Shown one piece after another: positions 9,268 through 17,922 of a stretch of 64,000 nucleotides of DNA. Made by a program: the position numbers and the translations under genes. The notes beneath the pieces were generated by a model. That model did no database searches, was not told the DNA's origin, and saw only the letters and a list, made by a program, of their open reading frames with translations. The DNA lies in contig NZ_VWWL01000010.1 of NCBI RefSeq assembly GCF_011752995.1, positions 1-64,000 on the forward strand. The letters are read 5' to 3'. This DNA comes from Burkholderia sp. Ax-1724 (GTDB lineage: Bacteria; Pseudomonadota; Gammaproteobacteria; Burkholderiales; Burkholderiaceae). Within the stretch, counting starts at the first letter, position 1. Every line of letters begins with the position of its first letter.

Positions 9268-11835
9268 TTATGCTCCCAATCCGGCGTACGCCTTTTGCTC
9301 TTCCGCCAGCGAACGGTATTTGTCGTCTTTCTTGTTGGTGCCAAAGTAGCTGCGACCCAGAAACTCCTTCAGTTCGCGCTCCTTAAAATACATGATGATC
9401 AGCCCGATGGCGATAAGCAGGATGGTCAGTGGGAGAATCCACGAGGCCAATATGCCGCAGGTCACACAGATTCCCAGTACGGCGCCGGCGACAGCGGAGG
9501 ACCAGTAGGCGATGGCCAGTCCCACGTGCCCCGCCTTCCACTGTTCCGTGCCGTTCATGGTGTCGTAGACCACTCCGACGATGGCCGCTGGCGCGCCTAG
9601 CCAGCGACCCGCCGCGCTCAGACCTTCCGCCATGTCCGCGCTCAGGAAGGTCGGCAGTTTGAGCTTGGCTCCATGTGCGGCTTCGAGCGCCGCACCCGAC
9701 AGGCCGGCGGCACCCGACGCCACAGTGGTTAGCGCCGTTCCGAACTTGATTTTCGTTTCCGTATCGTTGAAATGCGTGGCCTTGCACATCTCCTTGCCCG
9801 CATAAATGACATTGATGACAGTGAACACACCCGCGAAAGCGCCTGCCGCGACTTCCCCTCCCGTCACCTTTTTGAACGTCGGTACGAAGTCTGCTTCGAT
9901 GGTCGCATCCGTGAGCATCAGCTTGCTGGCCGGGTTCGCCACCTGTTCGCCGGTCGCCCGTGCGCCCGACGAACTGTTGATGTTCGAGAGCCCGTCCTTG
10001 TTCACGATGATGAACTGCGGCACTTCGGTCACGTTGCCGTCCGTGCCCTTGGTCGTGAACTGTGCTCGAATCTGGGACTTCAGGTCCTTCATGGTCGGAC
10101 GCTTGTCGGCCGGCATCATCTCGTACATCTGCCGCGCGAAGTAGGTAATCCACTGCGACTGCGTGCCCTTGACCGGCCGGTACACGACCACGTTTCCGGT
10201 CCGCACGCTTGCCAGATAGACCGCAGTCTTCGCAGCCGCCTTGTCGATACCGTTTGACACCACCTTCGCGATAGGCGCGCCTACCTCGTACACGAGTTTC
10301 GCCCCACGCAGGTAGAAATTGGCGAAGTACTGCGGCGCCTTCGCGTTGATGGCCTTGGCCGCGGCAAACCACGAATCGATGCCTTTGGCGAGGGTCTCGC
10401 GCATCTCCGAGACGGGAAAGCCTGCAGCAGAATTGAGCTCGCTAACGTTCTTGTCCAGGTTCAGGCACAACGCACGCAATAGCAGATTCGTGTTGTCATC
10501 TGGTTTGCCCTGCAGCCATTTCGACAGCAGGTCAAACGCCTCCTTGCGCTCCGTCGAGCCCTGGATACAGGCCGTGAACGCACTCTCGTAGAAAAGACCA
10601 TTCAGCGGATCCTGCGTGTCGTAGTCGTACTGGAACACATGCGCAAGATTCGGCGAGCTCAGCCACGCTACGTGGTCCTGCGAAAGCGGCAGCCAGGTGG
10701 CGGTCTGCTCCTTCGCGAAATCATTCTGCATGGACGTCAGGTACTGGTCCGCCGCCTTGGCACTCACAGCCTCCGAATAAGACTCCCACGCCTGCTCTTT
10801 GACATGTCCAAGCCCCGCCTGGTCACTGGAGCGCATCTGGGCCAGGTCACTGTTCACCCGCTTGCCACCATCGAAGAGCGAAACGAGGGCGTCATTTTCC
10901 ATGATCTGGCCTTCGAGCATTTGCTCGGCCATCTGGTCGTCCTTCACGGCGCCGTTCTCTACCGCATCCTTCCAGTTCTTGACCATTGCGGCCGACCAGG
11001 AGCCCCAGTCGTAGTGAGCCTTCAGGTACGCAAAGGCGTAGTGGCTTTCGACGTTCAGTTCCTGCGTAATGCCAATCGGGTCCCAGAGCGCAAAGACCAC
11101 GCCCTTGTGGGGTGACAGATGGTCCATGGCGGCATTCAGGGCTGCGGCCTCCTGACTGCGGTCGTGCCAGTTGAAAGGCGATGTTACAAACGCCGATGCC
11201 CCTCCACCCTTGTACTCGGAAACCACGTTCTGGACCTGGGTCGCGGAGGTCGCGTGCGGGGCACTGCCAGGGCTCGCGAACCAGCCGGATGCGTTGAACG
11301 CCTGCATCCGCTTTGTGCGGCACCCACCCTTGTCTGCCGCGTAGGCGTTTCGAACGCTTGGCGTCCACTGGACATCACTGAAGGCGAGATAGACCGTACC
11401 AACGCGGTCAGCATGGTCGATGGTAATGCACTGCGCGAGCTCTGGATGTCCGTTCTGCTTGCAGGAAAAGGGCTTCTCGAGCGAGCGGTCGACCACCGTG
11501 TCGAGTGGCACCTCGTAGCAGTTACTTTCACCAGTGACGGCGAAACACTGCCACTTCGAGGTCTTCGGGTAGAAAACGTAGACGAAGCCGCTGCGCAGCG
11601 AGCGCAGCGTGTATTTCGCCTTTGCCGAGGCCACATCCTGGACATGCGCACCGAAATTCCCGCTCACGAGCGGCACGCCAGTGATGCCGTGCACGCGCGT
11701 GGCTGCGAGCGCTGAATAGCGCACCGGAAGAACTGGCAGCCCCTTTTTCTGGCACATGTTGCAGGACGTTGGCGGCGCGCCTGCCGCGGCGGCTGATTGC
11801 GTAATGGCAGAGACGCTGGGGGAGCCTGCGGGCAT
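9268..11835 (-). CDS. VasX-like pore-forming T6SS effector
   Basis: The 855-residue protein has near residue 25 the CNMCQKKGLPVLPVRY block of the VasX N-terminal toxin region (T6SS effector BTH_I2691 type). YTLRSLRSGFVYVFYP and a beta-rich section follow. The last 200 residues hold several hydrophobic helices, including AGAVLGICVTCGIL and LPLTILLIAIGLIIMYF, which are candidates for membrane insertion. Known relatives permeabilise the target inner membrane. It lies 33 bp after a DUF4123 chaperone, its likely loader, and is followed by a membrane protein that may be its immunity partner. Confidence 0.85.
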   Translation of the reverse strand: MPAGSPSVSAITQSAAAAGAPPTSCNMCQKKGLPVLPVRYSALAATRVHGITGVPLVSGNFGAHVQDVASAKAKYTLRSLRSGFVYVFYPKTSKWQCFAVTGESNCYEVPLDTVVDRSLEKPFSCKQNGHPELAQCITIDHADRVGTVYLAFSDVQWTPSVRNAYAADKGGCRTKRMQAFNASGWFASPGSAPHATSATQVQNVVSEYKGGGASAFVTSPFNWHDRSQEAAALNAAMDHLSPHKGVVFALWDPIGITQELNVESHYAFAYLKAHYDWGSWSAAMVKNWKDAVENGAVKDDQMAEQMLEGQIMENDALVSLFDGGKRVNSDLAQMRSSDQAGLGHVKEQAWESYSEAVSAKAADQYLTSMQNDFAKEQTATWLPLSQDHVAWLSSPNLAHVFQYDYDTQDPLNGLFYESAFTACIQGSTERKEAFDLLSKWLQGKPDDNTNLLLRALCLNLDKNVSELNSAAGFPVSEMRETLAKGIDSWFAAAKAINAKAPQYFANFYLRGAKLVYEVGAPIAKVVSNGIDKAAAKTAVYLASVRTGNVVVYRPVKGTQSQWITYFARQMYEMMPADKRPTMKDLKSQIRAQFTTKGTDGNVTEVPQFIIVNKDGLSNINSSSGARATGEQVANPASKLMLTDATIEADFVPTFKKVTGGEVAAGAFAGVFTVINVIYAGKEMCKATHFNDTETKIKFGTALTTVASGAAGLSGAALEAAHGAKLKLPTFLSADMAEGLSAAGRWLGAPAAIVGVVYDTMNGTEQWKAGHVGLAIAYWSSAVAGAVLGICVTCGILASWILPLTILLIAIGLIIMYFKERELKEFLGRSYFGTNKKDDKYRSLAEEQKAYAGLGA

Positions 11836-11868
11836 AAAGATTCTCCAGAATTCCGATTCGTTTTGGTG

Positions 11869-12687
11869 TCAGGGCAAGGGGAAGTACTGGGCGCTTTCCT
11901 GCCTGAGCCGTTGCCAGTCATCATCGGTGTACGTGGACACCGCCTCGGCATAGGGTGTCGAATGCGACGCCGCCAGCACGGCCTGAATCTGAGGATGGCG
12001 GTCGAAATTTGTGGCGACCAGCACGCCGTGAAGCGCGAATGGTATCTGGTCGTCTTCCGACAGGTTGTAGTCTTCGGCCTTGCGAAACTGCGCATCGAGC
12101 TGGCGGGGCAGTTCTGCGGTTATTTCTGCTCCGGCATTTCTGAGGAGGTCGAGCGCTCGCCGCACCAGCGCGAGACGGGCAATCTGCTGGTACTGTTCGG
12201 GCTGCACCGTAAGCGCGCCGACGGCCTGACCGTCGAAATGTGCTTCAGACCACCTGCCCGACGCATCCAGCCAGCTCCAGCGCGTAACCGGCCCCATCAG
12301 GATGGCAAGCTGCGCAGGTTGGAGTATCCAGCGCAGGTGCGCGTAGACGCGCGGGTCGTAGTAGCGGAACACGGCCTTGCCGGCGATAGGTTTTCGCAGC
12401 AGCAGCGCCTGCGCGAGATGCGTGCGCAACTCGTAGGTTCCGGCTTCGGTCTCGAGGATGGCACATACACGCGGATGACGAAGCTGCTCCTGGTCGTGCT
12501 CTGCTATCGCGCGTACGTGCCCAATCTGTCGTTCGCCGTGCTCGAGCAACCAAAGAGTGGGCGCCACGCCGGCAAGCTGCGGACGCTCGTCCGGTACGAG
12601 CTCACCGACCTCGTACGCGCGAGGTGCCGGGCCCATGTCGAATTCGCCGTTGTTTGGCTCGACGATGAGATAGGTGTCAGTGGTCAT
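11869..12687 (-). CDS. DUF4123 T6SS effector chaperone (for the VasX-like effector)
   Basis: The 272-residue protein starts MTTDTYLIVEPNNGEFD. It carries the DUF4123 pattern: LWLLEHGERQIGH, HLAQALLLRKPIAGKAVFRYYDPRVY and WILQPAQLAILMGPVTRWSW, followed by an all-helical C-terminal extension. The ATG at 12687 was preferred over an upstream in-frame start because it follows the vgrG stop by 17 bp instead of overlapping that gene. Position between vgrG and the VasX-like gene is the classic tap/vasW arrangement, so it most likely docks that effector onto this VgrG. Confidence 0.85.
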   Translation of the reverse strand: MTTDTYLIVEPNNGEFDMGPAPRAYEVGELVPDERPQLAGVAPTLWLLEHGERQIGHVRAIAEHDQEQLRHPRVCAILETEAGTYELRTHLAQALLLRKPIAGKAVFRYYDPRVYAHLRWILQPAQLAILMGPVTRWSWLDASGRWSEAHFDGQAVGALTVQPEQYQQIARLALVRRALDLLRNAGAEITAELPRQLDAQFRKAEDYNLSEDDQIPFALHGVLVATNFDRHPQIQAVLAASHSTPYAEAVSTYTDDDWQRLRQESAQYFPLP

Positions 12688-12704
12688 GGCAGCCTGCCCG
12701 CTCC

Positions 12705-15248
12705 TTAGACAAGCGAGGCACCGCTGGCCGCGGCTGAGGCGAACTGGGACGCACACGACTCCGAGTTCGGGACGCTCGCCGACGCATTCTGGCTCTGCGG
12801 GCCGCCAAAGTCGTGGCTGGCCCCCTTGAAGTCGAGCTTGCCAGGAGCGTGTACCTGAACGTCTCCATTGGCGATGCGCAGGACCGCGCCACCCGCGGAG
12901 AGAGTGATTTCCTTTTGCGCCGACACGGTAACCGCGTCCGAGGTCGACACGACCTTCAACGTCTTGTCAGCCGTCAGCTCGAGGTTGTCCGATAGCGCCA
13001 TCAGTTGGACCTTGCCCTTGCCGGCAAAGAGCTTCATACCGCCGTCCCGGGCAAAGAGGCTCATTTTCTGGCCGACACTAGCGACGTACGATTGCGTCGA
13101 CGCAACGTAGGTATTCCCGCCACTCACGAGGTTGACGTGATCGGTGGCCACTATGTGGGTCGACTTCATGGAGGTCAGCCCGATGCCGTTCGGACTGGCA
13201 AGCACCATCACGGGCTCTGAGAATGAAGCCGCCTCGCCGGTGCCGCCACCCGCCGTCGAGCCGCCTCCGGACTTGCCGGACGTGGTCTGGTTTGTTGCGT
13301 TCGCGAACGTCAGCAGCTCATCGTGGCCCGCCGCTAGCGGCTCAGCCTGGACGGCCTTTGCCGCATCCGACTGCGTTTCCATGATGCCGGCCGAGTCGGA
13401 CAGGTGCTGGCTTGCTTCCTTCGCGTCGAGTGGCGCAGTGGAAGTGCCCTCTCGCGAAAATGTGGACAGGTAGAGCCCTTGCGACGCCCGGACTGCGCCG
13501 AATGCCTCGCTCTTAAGGTCGAAGCCGGTGCCGAGATAATTTCCACGCACGTTGCCGGTCTGGTCTACGAGATATCCCAGGTGCAGGTATGAGTTCGCCA
13601 CTGAACTCAGGAGCTGCGTACGGTTTTGCCCAGTCGAATCGTCGAAAACAAGCTGGTTGGCGCCGCTGCCCTTATATTCCTTGGACTTGAATCCCGACAT
13701 CAGGCCGTTGGAATGCCACTGTGGCTTCTGGTTGCCATTAAACAGGCATCCGCTGATGACGGGGCGGTCGCAATCGCCATCAAGATAGGTGATGGCCACC
13801 TCATGTCCCACGCGCGGCGTAAAAACCCCGCCGAAGTCGCCGCCCGCATAGGGGTACATCACCCGCATCCAGCACGACGAATGCTGGTCGCCTGCACTGA
13901 GCCGGTCCCAGTGCATCTTGACCTTTACACGGTTGAGACTGTCCGTGTAGACCTCTTCGTTGCTCGGGCCAACCACGATAGCGGTCTGCGTGTGCATGAC
14001 CGGTTTCCTGTGCTCAAACGGGCTGCGAAACGGTACGGTTCTGCGCTGGGCTTCGATCTCGACCAGGAAGAAGCCGTCGCTCCCGGAGGACAGGTCCTGG
14101 GCAAGCGAGGCTGGCGCTTCGCCCTGGTTGAGTTTACGAATCTCGGCAAGCTGCGTCTGCAGGCTGTAGGGGAAGGGTTTAGTATTGCCCATGGGTACAT
14201 TGTTTTCAATGTACGTGTCGACTTCCAGGATTGCGAATTCGCGGTTTTGCGGCGTGTCCCGATCATGTTCGGGATGTTGCTCAAGCTGGAACCAGTAGCC
14301 GGCCTGGACCTGACGCACAGCACCTGAGCCGAAAAAGCGTTTTGCGCTCGACTCCCATTCCTCGAGTCGGATTTTGGTCAACCGGTCACCTCGGTTGCTA
14401 TCCGGATAGGTGTAGGGGCCTGTGTATTCGTAGACCTCGGCTTGCTCCGGCAAGTCGCCCTGGTTGTCTACCGTCGGAATCGAATTTGATTTGGTGGCAC
14501 CTGGCGACTTGTAGTCGAAGGTCGTCGGCGAATACTGTGTGCTTTGGAGCGTACGCGTGCCGGCCCATTGTGTGAAGGCGTTGGACTCTCCGCTCACGTT
14601 TGCTCGGGAGAAATCAACGGATTGGGGGCTAAGTGGTGGCAGAGAGAACAGGTCGTCAGTGATAACCAGCGTATGTGCCTTGCCGTTGGCAGACTGCTCG
14701 AAGTACCCGAACCACCCCTCCGACTCCATGATGCGATTGACGAAATTCCAGTCGTCCTCGTACTGGGTACAATAGGAGCGGGCTGGCGCCGGGTTGCGAA
14801 GCACAAAGCGAAAGGCACCTTGGGCCTGAGGGTGCGCGTTGAATACCGTCGTGAGAATCTCGTCCGGCGTCTGGTCCTGAAAAATCTGTGCGTCCTTGCG
14901 GAACCTCAAAAAATGGAGCCAGGAGGAGAATTTCAACTGGTAATAAGTGAGCGCACCATCCGCTCCTAGCTTTCGTGCGGCATATACAAGCCCATTGAAT
15001 GGCAGGTACGACTTGTCCGCCTGTTGTACCCATAGAGTGACCGGTTTCGCAATGAGACTTTTAAGCTCAACCGCCCCGTTCAGCGACGCGATCTCCACCG
15101 TGTAATCGAAATTACGTCCAAGCCGTGATTTCCCCGCGACTCGCAAGGGCAATAACACGTCCTGTCCGGCTGGCGTGTCGAGCTTTAGCAGGCGGTCAAC
15201 CTGGCTCATTTCGCTCGTCATGTTTGAAATCAGGTCCTGCGCACCCAT
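12705..15248 (-). CDS. vgrG: VgrG spike protein (TssI)
   Basis: The 847-residue protein is a type VI spike trimer subunit. Residues about 20-400 are the gp27-like base (FDYTVEIAS, YYQLKFSSWLHFLR, ESEGWFGYFEQ). The gp5/OB part follows (RVKVKMHWDR, CWMRVMYPYAGGDFGGVFTPRVGHEVAITYLDGDCDRP in sections). The DUF2345-type beta-prism then runs to about residue 800. No catalytic domain is fused; the tail is Ser/Ala-rich. It heads a nine-gene minus-strand operon. ATG 15248 has an ACGGGG-type ribosome site. No structural T6SS genes are in the window, so this is an orphan vgrG cluster. Confidence 0.95.
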   Translation of the reverse strand: MGAQDLISNMTSEMSQVDRLLKLDTPAGQDVLLPLRVAGKSRLGRNFDYTVEIASLNGAVELKSLIAKPVTLWVQQADKSYLPFNGLVYAARKLGADGALTYYQLKFSSWLHFLRFRKDAQIFQDQTPDEILTTVFNAHPQAQGAFRFVLRNPAPARSYCTQYEDDWNFVNRIMESEGWFGYFEQSANGKAHTLVITDDLFSLPPLSPQSVDFSRANVSGESNAFTQWAGTRTLQSTQYSPTTFDYKSPGATKSNSIPTVDNQGDLPEQAEVYEYTGPYTYPDSNRGDRLTKIRLEEWESSAKRFFGSGAVRQVQAGYWFQLEQHPEHDRDTPQNREFAILEVDTYIENNVPMGNTKPFPYSLQTQLAEIRKLNQGEAPASLAQDLSSGSDGFFLVEIEAQRRTVPFRSPFEHRKPVMHTQTAIVVGPSNEEVYTDSLNRVKVKMHWDRLSAGDQHSSCWMRVMYPYAGGDFGGVFTPRVGHEVAITYLDGDCDRPVISGCLFNGNQKPQWHSNGLMSGFKSKEYKGSGANQLVFDDSTGQNRTQLLSSVANSYLHLGYLVDQTGNVRGNYLGTGFDLKSEAFGAVRASQGLYLSTFSREGTSTAPLDAKEASQHLSDSAGIMETQSDAAKAVQAEPLAAGHDELLTFANATNQTTSGKSGGGSTAGGGTGEAASFSEPVMVLASPNGIGLTSMKSTHIVATDHVNLVSGGNTYVASTQSYVASVGQKMSLFARDGGMKLFAGKGKVQLMALSDNLELTADKTLKVVSTSDAVTVSAQKEITLSAGGAVLRIANGDVQVHAPGKLDFKGASHDFGGPQSQNASASVPNSESCASQFASAAASGASLV

Positions 15249-15529
15249 ACGCCGTTGCCCCGTTTTATAAATGCCTGAAAACGAGCAAAATCATATGATA
15301 AAAAAGCATGGCATGCACACCGAGGTCAGACGATATTTGACGCTTATCTGCAAATTAACGTATCCACCTCACATAAATCATGAAATTATTTCCGATTAAA
15401 ATATCGGTGATGAATATTTTACCTTTCGGTTTGAAGAGCTTTTCGCAGTTGGCTTGAAGCAGTCAGGATTAGACGACCTCGACGTTCGCCACTATAAAGA
15501 ACGCTGATGCTCGGTACTAACGTGCAAAA
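15249..15529 (-). promoter_or_regulatory. AT-rich upstream region of the vgrG operon
   Basis: No gene is seen here. The region is clearly AT-richer than its surroundings (for example around 15290-15300 and 15360-15430) and holds TTATAAAA, read on the minus strand about 25 bp before the vgrG ATG, as a possible -10 element. A small palindrome ATCATATGAT lies at about 15291-15300. The vgrG operon promoter must lie here or just upstream; the exact boxes are not certain. Confidence 0.45.
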
Positions 15530-15545
15530 GGCCGCAAACGCGGCC
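15530..15545 (-). terminator. Terminator after the SymE-like gene
   Basis: GGCCGC (15530-15535) pairs with GCGGCC (15540-15545) around AAAC. Read on the minus strand the stem is followed by CTTTTGC. It lies 26 bp after the stop of the 91-codon gene and insulates the vgrG region from it. Confidence 0.6.
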
Positions 15546-15571
15546 CTTGGAATGTCGAAAAACGAACCAGG

Positions 15572-15847
15572 TCAGTCGATCTCAGAGCTCGCACGCCTTC
15601 CGATTTCCTCATCGGTCGCTTGCCGGCCAGCAATGGTGTAGTTTCTATTCGGTGCAATCATGATCTGGCCGGACCGATAATCGACGCTCAAGAAAACGCG
15701 TTGACCGGGCAAAAATCCCGCGTGTTCGAGTAGTGCATCGACAACTGGCATCCACGGAAATGCGACCCGCCGACGCTGTTCCTCTGAGCTTTCTGCGGCG
15801 TCATAGGTGCTGATCTTTACGGCATTACGGATGCTTGCCATTGCCAC
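15572..15847 (-). CDS. SymE-family toxin-like protein
   Basis: The 91-residue protein has the SymE-type core PWMPVVDALLEHAGFLPGQRVFLSVDYRSGQIMIAPN, given here in overlapping parts at residues about 31-67. This is the AbrB-like swapped-hairpin pattern (aromatic-Pro, then AGF..G..V.., then a short strand ending in ..I). E. coli SymE is an SOS-induced protein controlled by the antisense RNA SymR. I see no obvious LexA box, and no antisense RNA can be asserted. Relatives are often scattered in Burkholderia T6SS/Rhs regions. The function here is uncertain. Confidence 0.6.
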   Translation of the reverse strand: MAMASIRNAVKISTYDAAESSEEQRRRVAFPWMPVVDALLEHAGFLPGQRVFLSVDYRSGQIMIAPNRNYTIAGRQATDEEIGRRASSEID

Positions 15848-15854
15848 ATCCCGG

Positions 15855-16088
15855 GCACCTGTCTGGCCAGAACCGATCGAGGCGATCAGTCAGATTGATC
15901 CGAATGATGCATATGCTGAGCCGAGAAAGGGTACCCCGGTCGGCTGGGCTGAAACCGTTCTGGCGCAACAGCGCAAAGAATATCCCGACGCACCGCAGCG
16001 CAAAACGGAGGGCTGGTCTGGCATAAAGGACGGCGTCGAAAATGCGAATCAGTGGGCTCTTGATCAACCGCCGAAGAACCTGGTCTGA
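15855..16088 (+). pseudogene. Orphan C-terminal fragment, possible effector tail
   Basis: The plus-strand frame encodes a hydrophilic tail containing QIDPNDAYAEPRKGTPVGW and ENANQWALDQPPKNLV. It has no convincing start of its own, because its upstream part overlaps the SymE-like gene on the other strand. It ends 8 bp before the ATG of an exported immunity-like gene. Toxin tail followed closely by immunity gene is the usual order, so I read this as the remnant of a displaced polymorphic toxin. The family is not recognised. Confidence 0.35.
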
Positions 16089-16096
16089 TTTCATTG

Positions 16097-16611
16097 ATGA
16101 TGAAAAAAATAGCTCTTGCCGTCTTTCTGTTTATCAGTTCAGGGTTGGCGTCGGCTGAGCCAGGCTGTAGCCTCGAGCAACTAAAGGCGAACTCAACAAC
16201 GTGTGATCGCAACCAGGTCTCAGCTCAGGACGAAGCAGCTTATGTGGACTTCAGAGTGAAGGAAGTCGCCGGCCTCCAGCCCGACGATGTCAAATCATTC
16301 CTGGACTCGTTAAAAAAGCTGTTGAGACGGACGACGAGACGTACCTCAGCAATGTAACCCGGTATCCCTTGCGATATTTTGAGAACAAGAAGCGAAGATC
16401 TGTTAAAGAATCCGTGCAGTTCAAAAAGAAATATAAGGTGATATTCACAGATAAGATCAAACATGCTATCGAGAATCAACAGTACCAAGATCTCTTCATC
16501 GATTCCGACGGAATAATGCTGGGTAGCGGTGAAGTGTGGGTATCAGGCATCGTGGAAAAGTCAACGCCTCCGAAAACGGATATCAAGATCATTGCCATCA
16601 ACAATCAGTGA
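16097..16611 (+). pseudogene. Exported immunity-like protein split by a -1 shift
   Basis: ATG 16097 or 16100 gives a clear signal peptide, KKIALAVFLFISSGLASA, then EPGCSLEQLKANSTTC. At 16312-16318 the frame reads A AAA AAG and then runs into a stop at 16357. Shifting -1 there restores AVETDDETYLSNVTRYPLR, which joins smoothly to RYFENKKRRSVKESVQFKK and on to the stop at 16611. The restored product is about 170 residues, periplasmic, with an alpha/beta look. It is either a one-base deletion in an A7 run or programmed slippage. The last 30 bp before the IS are intact. The family is unknown. Confidence 0.55.
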
Positions 16612-16693
16612 AGGAATGCTCGGATGCATGCAACTCGCTAAGAGTCGCCAACACAACCTGGACATCAAGCGATGGACGCCATATCCTGGCGAG

Positions 16694-17101
16694 ATGGCAA
16701 GACGAAAAATCAGTAACGAGTTGTGGGTGGCTCTGGAGCCGTTGATTCCGGTGTTCACGCCGTCGCCCAAAGGCGGACGCCGCCGGACGGTGGATGACCG
16801 CGCAGCATTGAACGGCATCCTGTATGTCTTGCAAACAGGCATTCCATGGGAATACCTGCCGAAAGAACTGGGCTTCGGCAGCGGGATGGCCTGCTGGCGA
16901 AGGCTACGCGACTGGCAAGCCGTAGGCGTGTGGGAGAAACTGCATCTGGCGATGCTTTGCCGATTGCGTGAGCATGACCAGATTGATTGGGAACGGGCAA
17001 GTCTTGATGCCACCAGTGTTTCCAGCCCCCGGGGGGCCAGGAAACCGGCCCTAACCCGACAGACCGGGGCAAGCTCGGGTCGAAACGGCACATCGTCGTA
17101 G
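16694..17101 (+). CDS. IS5-family transposase OrfA
   Basis: The 135-residue frame starts MARRKISNELWVALEPLIP and contains the DUF4096-like N-terminal region (GGRRRTVDDRAALNGILYVL, TGIPWEYLP). It continues to WERASLDATSV, whose Asp lies in the first DDE-motif region. The frame then passes a C5G6 run (17026-17036) and ends at 17101. A -1 shift on the G-run joins it to OrfB, as in many IS427-group elements. A start upstream of 16694 would lie outside the IS boundary. Confidence 0.85.
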   Translation: MARRKISNELWVALEPLIPVFTPSPKGGRRRTVDDRAALNGILYVLQTGIPWEYLPKELGFGSGMACWRRLRDWQAVGVWEKLHLAMLCRLREHDQIDWERASLDATSVSSPRGARKPALTRQTGASSGRNGTSS

Positions 17102-17499
17102 ATGCGCGCGGCATTCCATTGGCCATCACGGTCACGGGGGCTAACCGGCACGATTCGATGGCATTCGAGCCCACGCTTGATGCCATTCCTGCGGTGCCAG
17201 GCCTGAACGGACAGCCACGCAAACGCCCGGGCAAGCTGCATGCGGACAAGGGGTATGACTTTGCACGCTGCCGTCGTTACCTGAGGCAGCGCGGCATCAC
17301 GGCCCGTATCGCCCGCCGTGGCGTGGAAAGTAAGGAGCGGCTCGGCCGACATCGCTGGGTAGTCGAGCGCACGCATGCCTGGTTTGCCGGTTTCGGCAAA
17401 CCAGGCATGCGTTTCGAGCGTCGTCTCGATATTCATGTTGCGTTGCTGTCCCTGGCCGCTGCCGTTATCTGTTCGCGCTTCGTTGATAACTTGTGTTAG
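17035..17499 (+). CDS. IS5-family transposase OrfB (made by -1 frameshift)
   Basis: Read in the -1 frame after the G-run, the protein continues GQETGPNPTDRGKLGSKRH, then the catalytic regions with LHADKGYDFARCR (second Asp) and RHRWVVERTHAWF (Glu of the DDE triad). It ends at TAG 17497-17499, just inside the right inverted repeat. TTG 17119 could give a shorter independent product. All catalytic acids of the fused DDE transposase are present, so the element may be active. Confidence 0.8.
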   Translation, partial: GQETGPNPTDRGKLGSKRHIVVDARGIPLAITVTGANRHDSMAFEPTLDAIPAVPGLNGQPRKRPGKLHADKGYDFARCRRYLRQRGITARIARRGVESKERLGRHRWVVERTHAWFAGFGKPGMRFERRLDIHVALLSLAAAVICSRFVDNLC

Positions 17500-17508
17500 C
17501 CGCTCTAA

Positions 17509-17922
17509 GCTTTGCCATTGGAAGGATCATGTCCGTATCCACCATCCAACGGCAGCCCCAATCCCCCTTCACCCAACCCCAACTTATCCACATCCCCCTC
17601 TGGACAACTTCTGTAAATCCCCACCAACACATTGTGAGCGAAACCTTAATAAACCCAGCACGTTAACCGACCGCAAAAAAATTCTCCCAGGCTCCGCTGC
17701 TCTGTCCGCTTGCGCTCCCAAGGGTTATCGATTCCGCAGCCCATTGATCCGTAAACGAACTTCGAAGTTATCCACAGCGAACAGCCCCGCTTGTTAACTA
17801 TTACTACGTATACATATACAAAGAATATAAAAACCAGAACCCGCGTTAACGACCCGCACAACGTATACGCACACAACACCGGCAGCAACGAAGGAACTCA
17901 AAAGCAATCACGACGCAGCCGG
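17509..17922. other. Non-coding AT-rich region with two perfect DnaA boxes
   Basis: No gene is supported here. TTATCCACA, the strongest DnaA-box form, occurs at 17584-17592 and again at 17768-17776 in the same direction. An AT-rich stretch (about 17795-17840) with repeated GTATAC lies beside the second box, resembling an unwinding element. The region separates the IS from the GyrI-like gene, downstream of both. It could be a DnaA-titration or secondary binding site 12 kb from gyrB; two boxes alone are not proof. Confidence 0.45.

Larger units (their letters stand above)
16642..17505 (+). mobile_element. IS5-family (IS427-group-like) insertion sequence
   Basis: The 864-bp element is delimited by imperfect terminal inverted repeats: GAGTCGCCAACACAA at 16642 and, read inward from 17505, GAGCGGCTAACACAA (12 of 15 match). 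Both ends are flanked by TAA (16639-16641 and 17506-17508), a TNA target duplication typical of this group. Two overlapping transposase frames fill it. The intact duplication and uninterrupted frames argue for a recent insertion. Confidence 0.85.
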
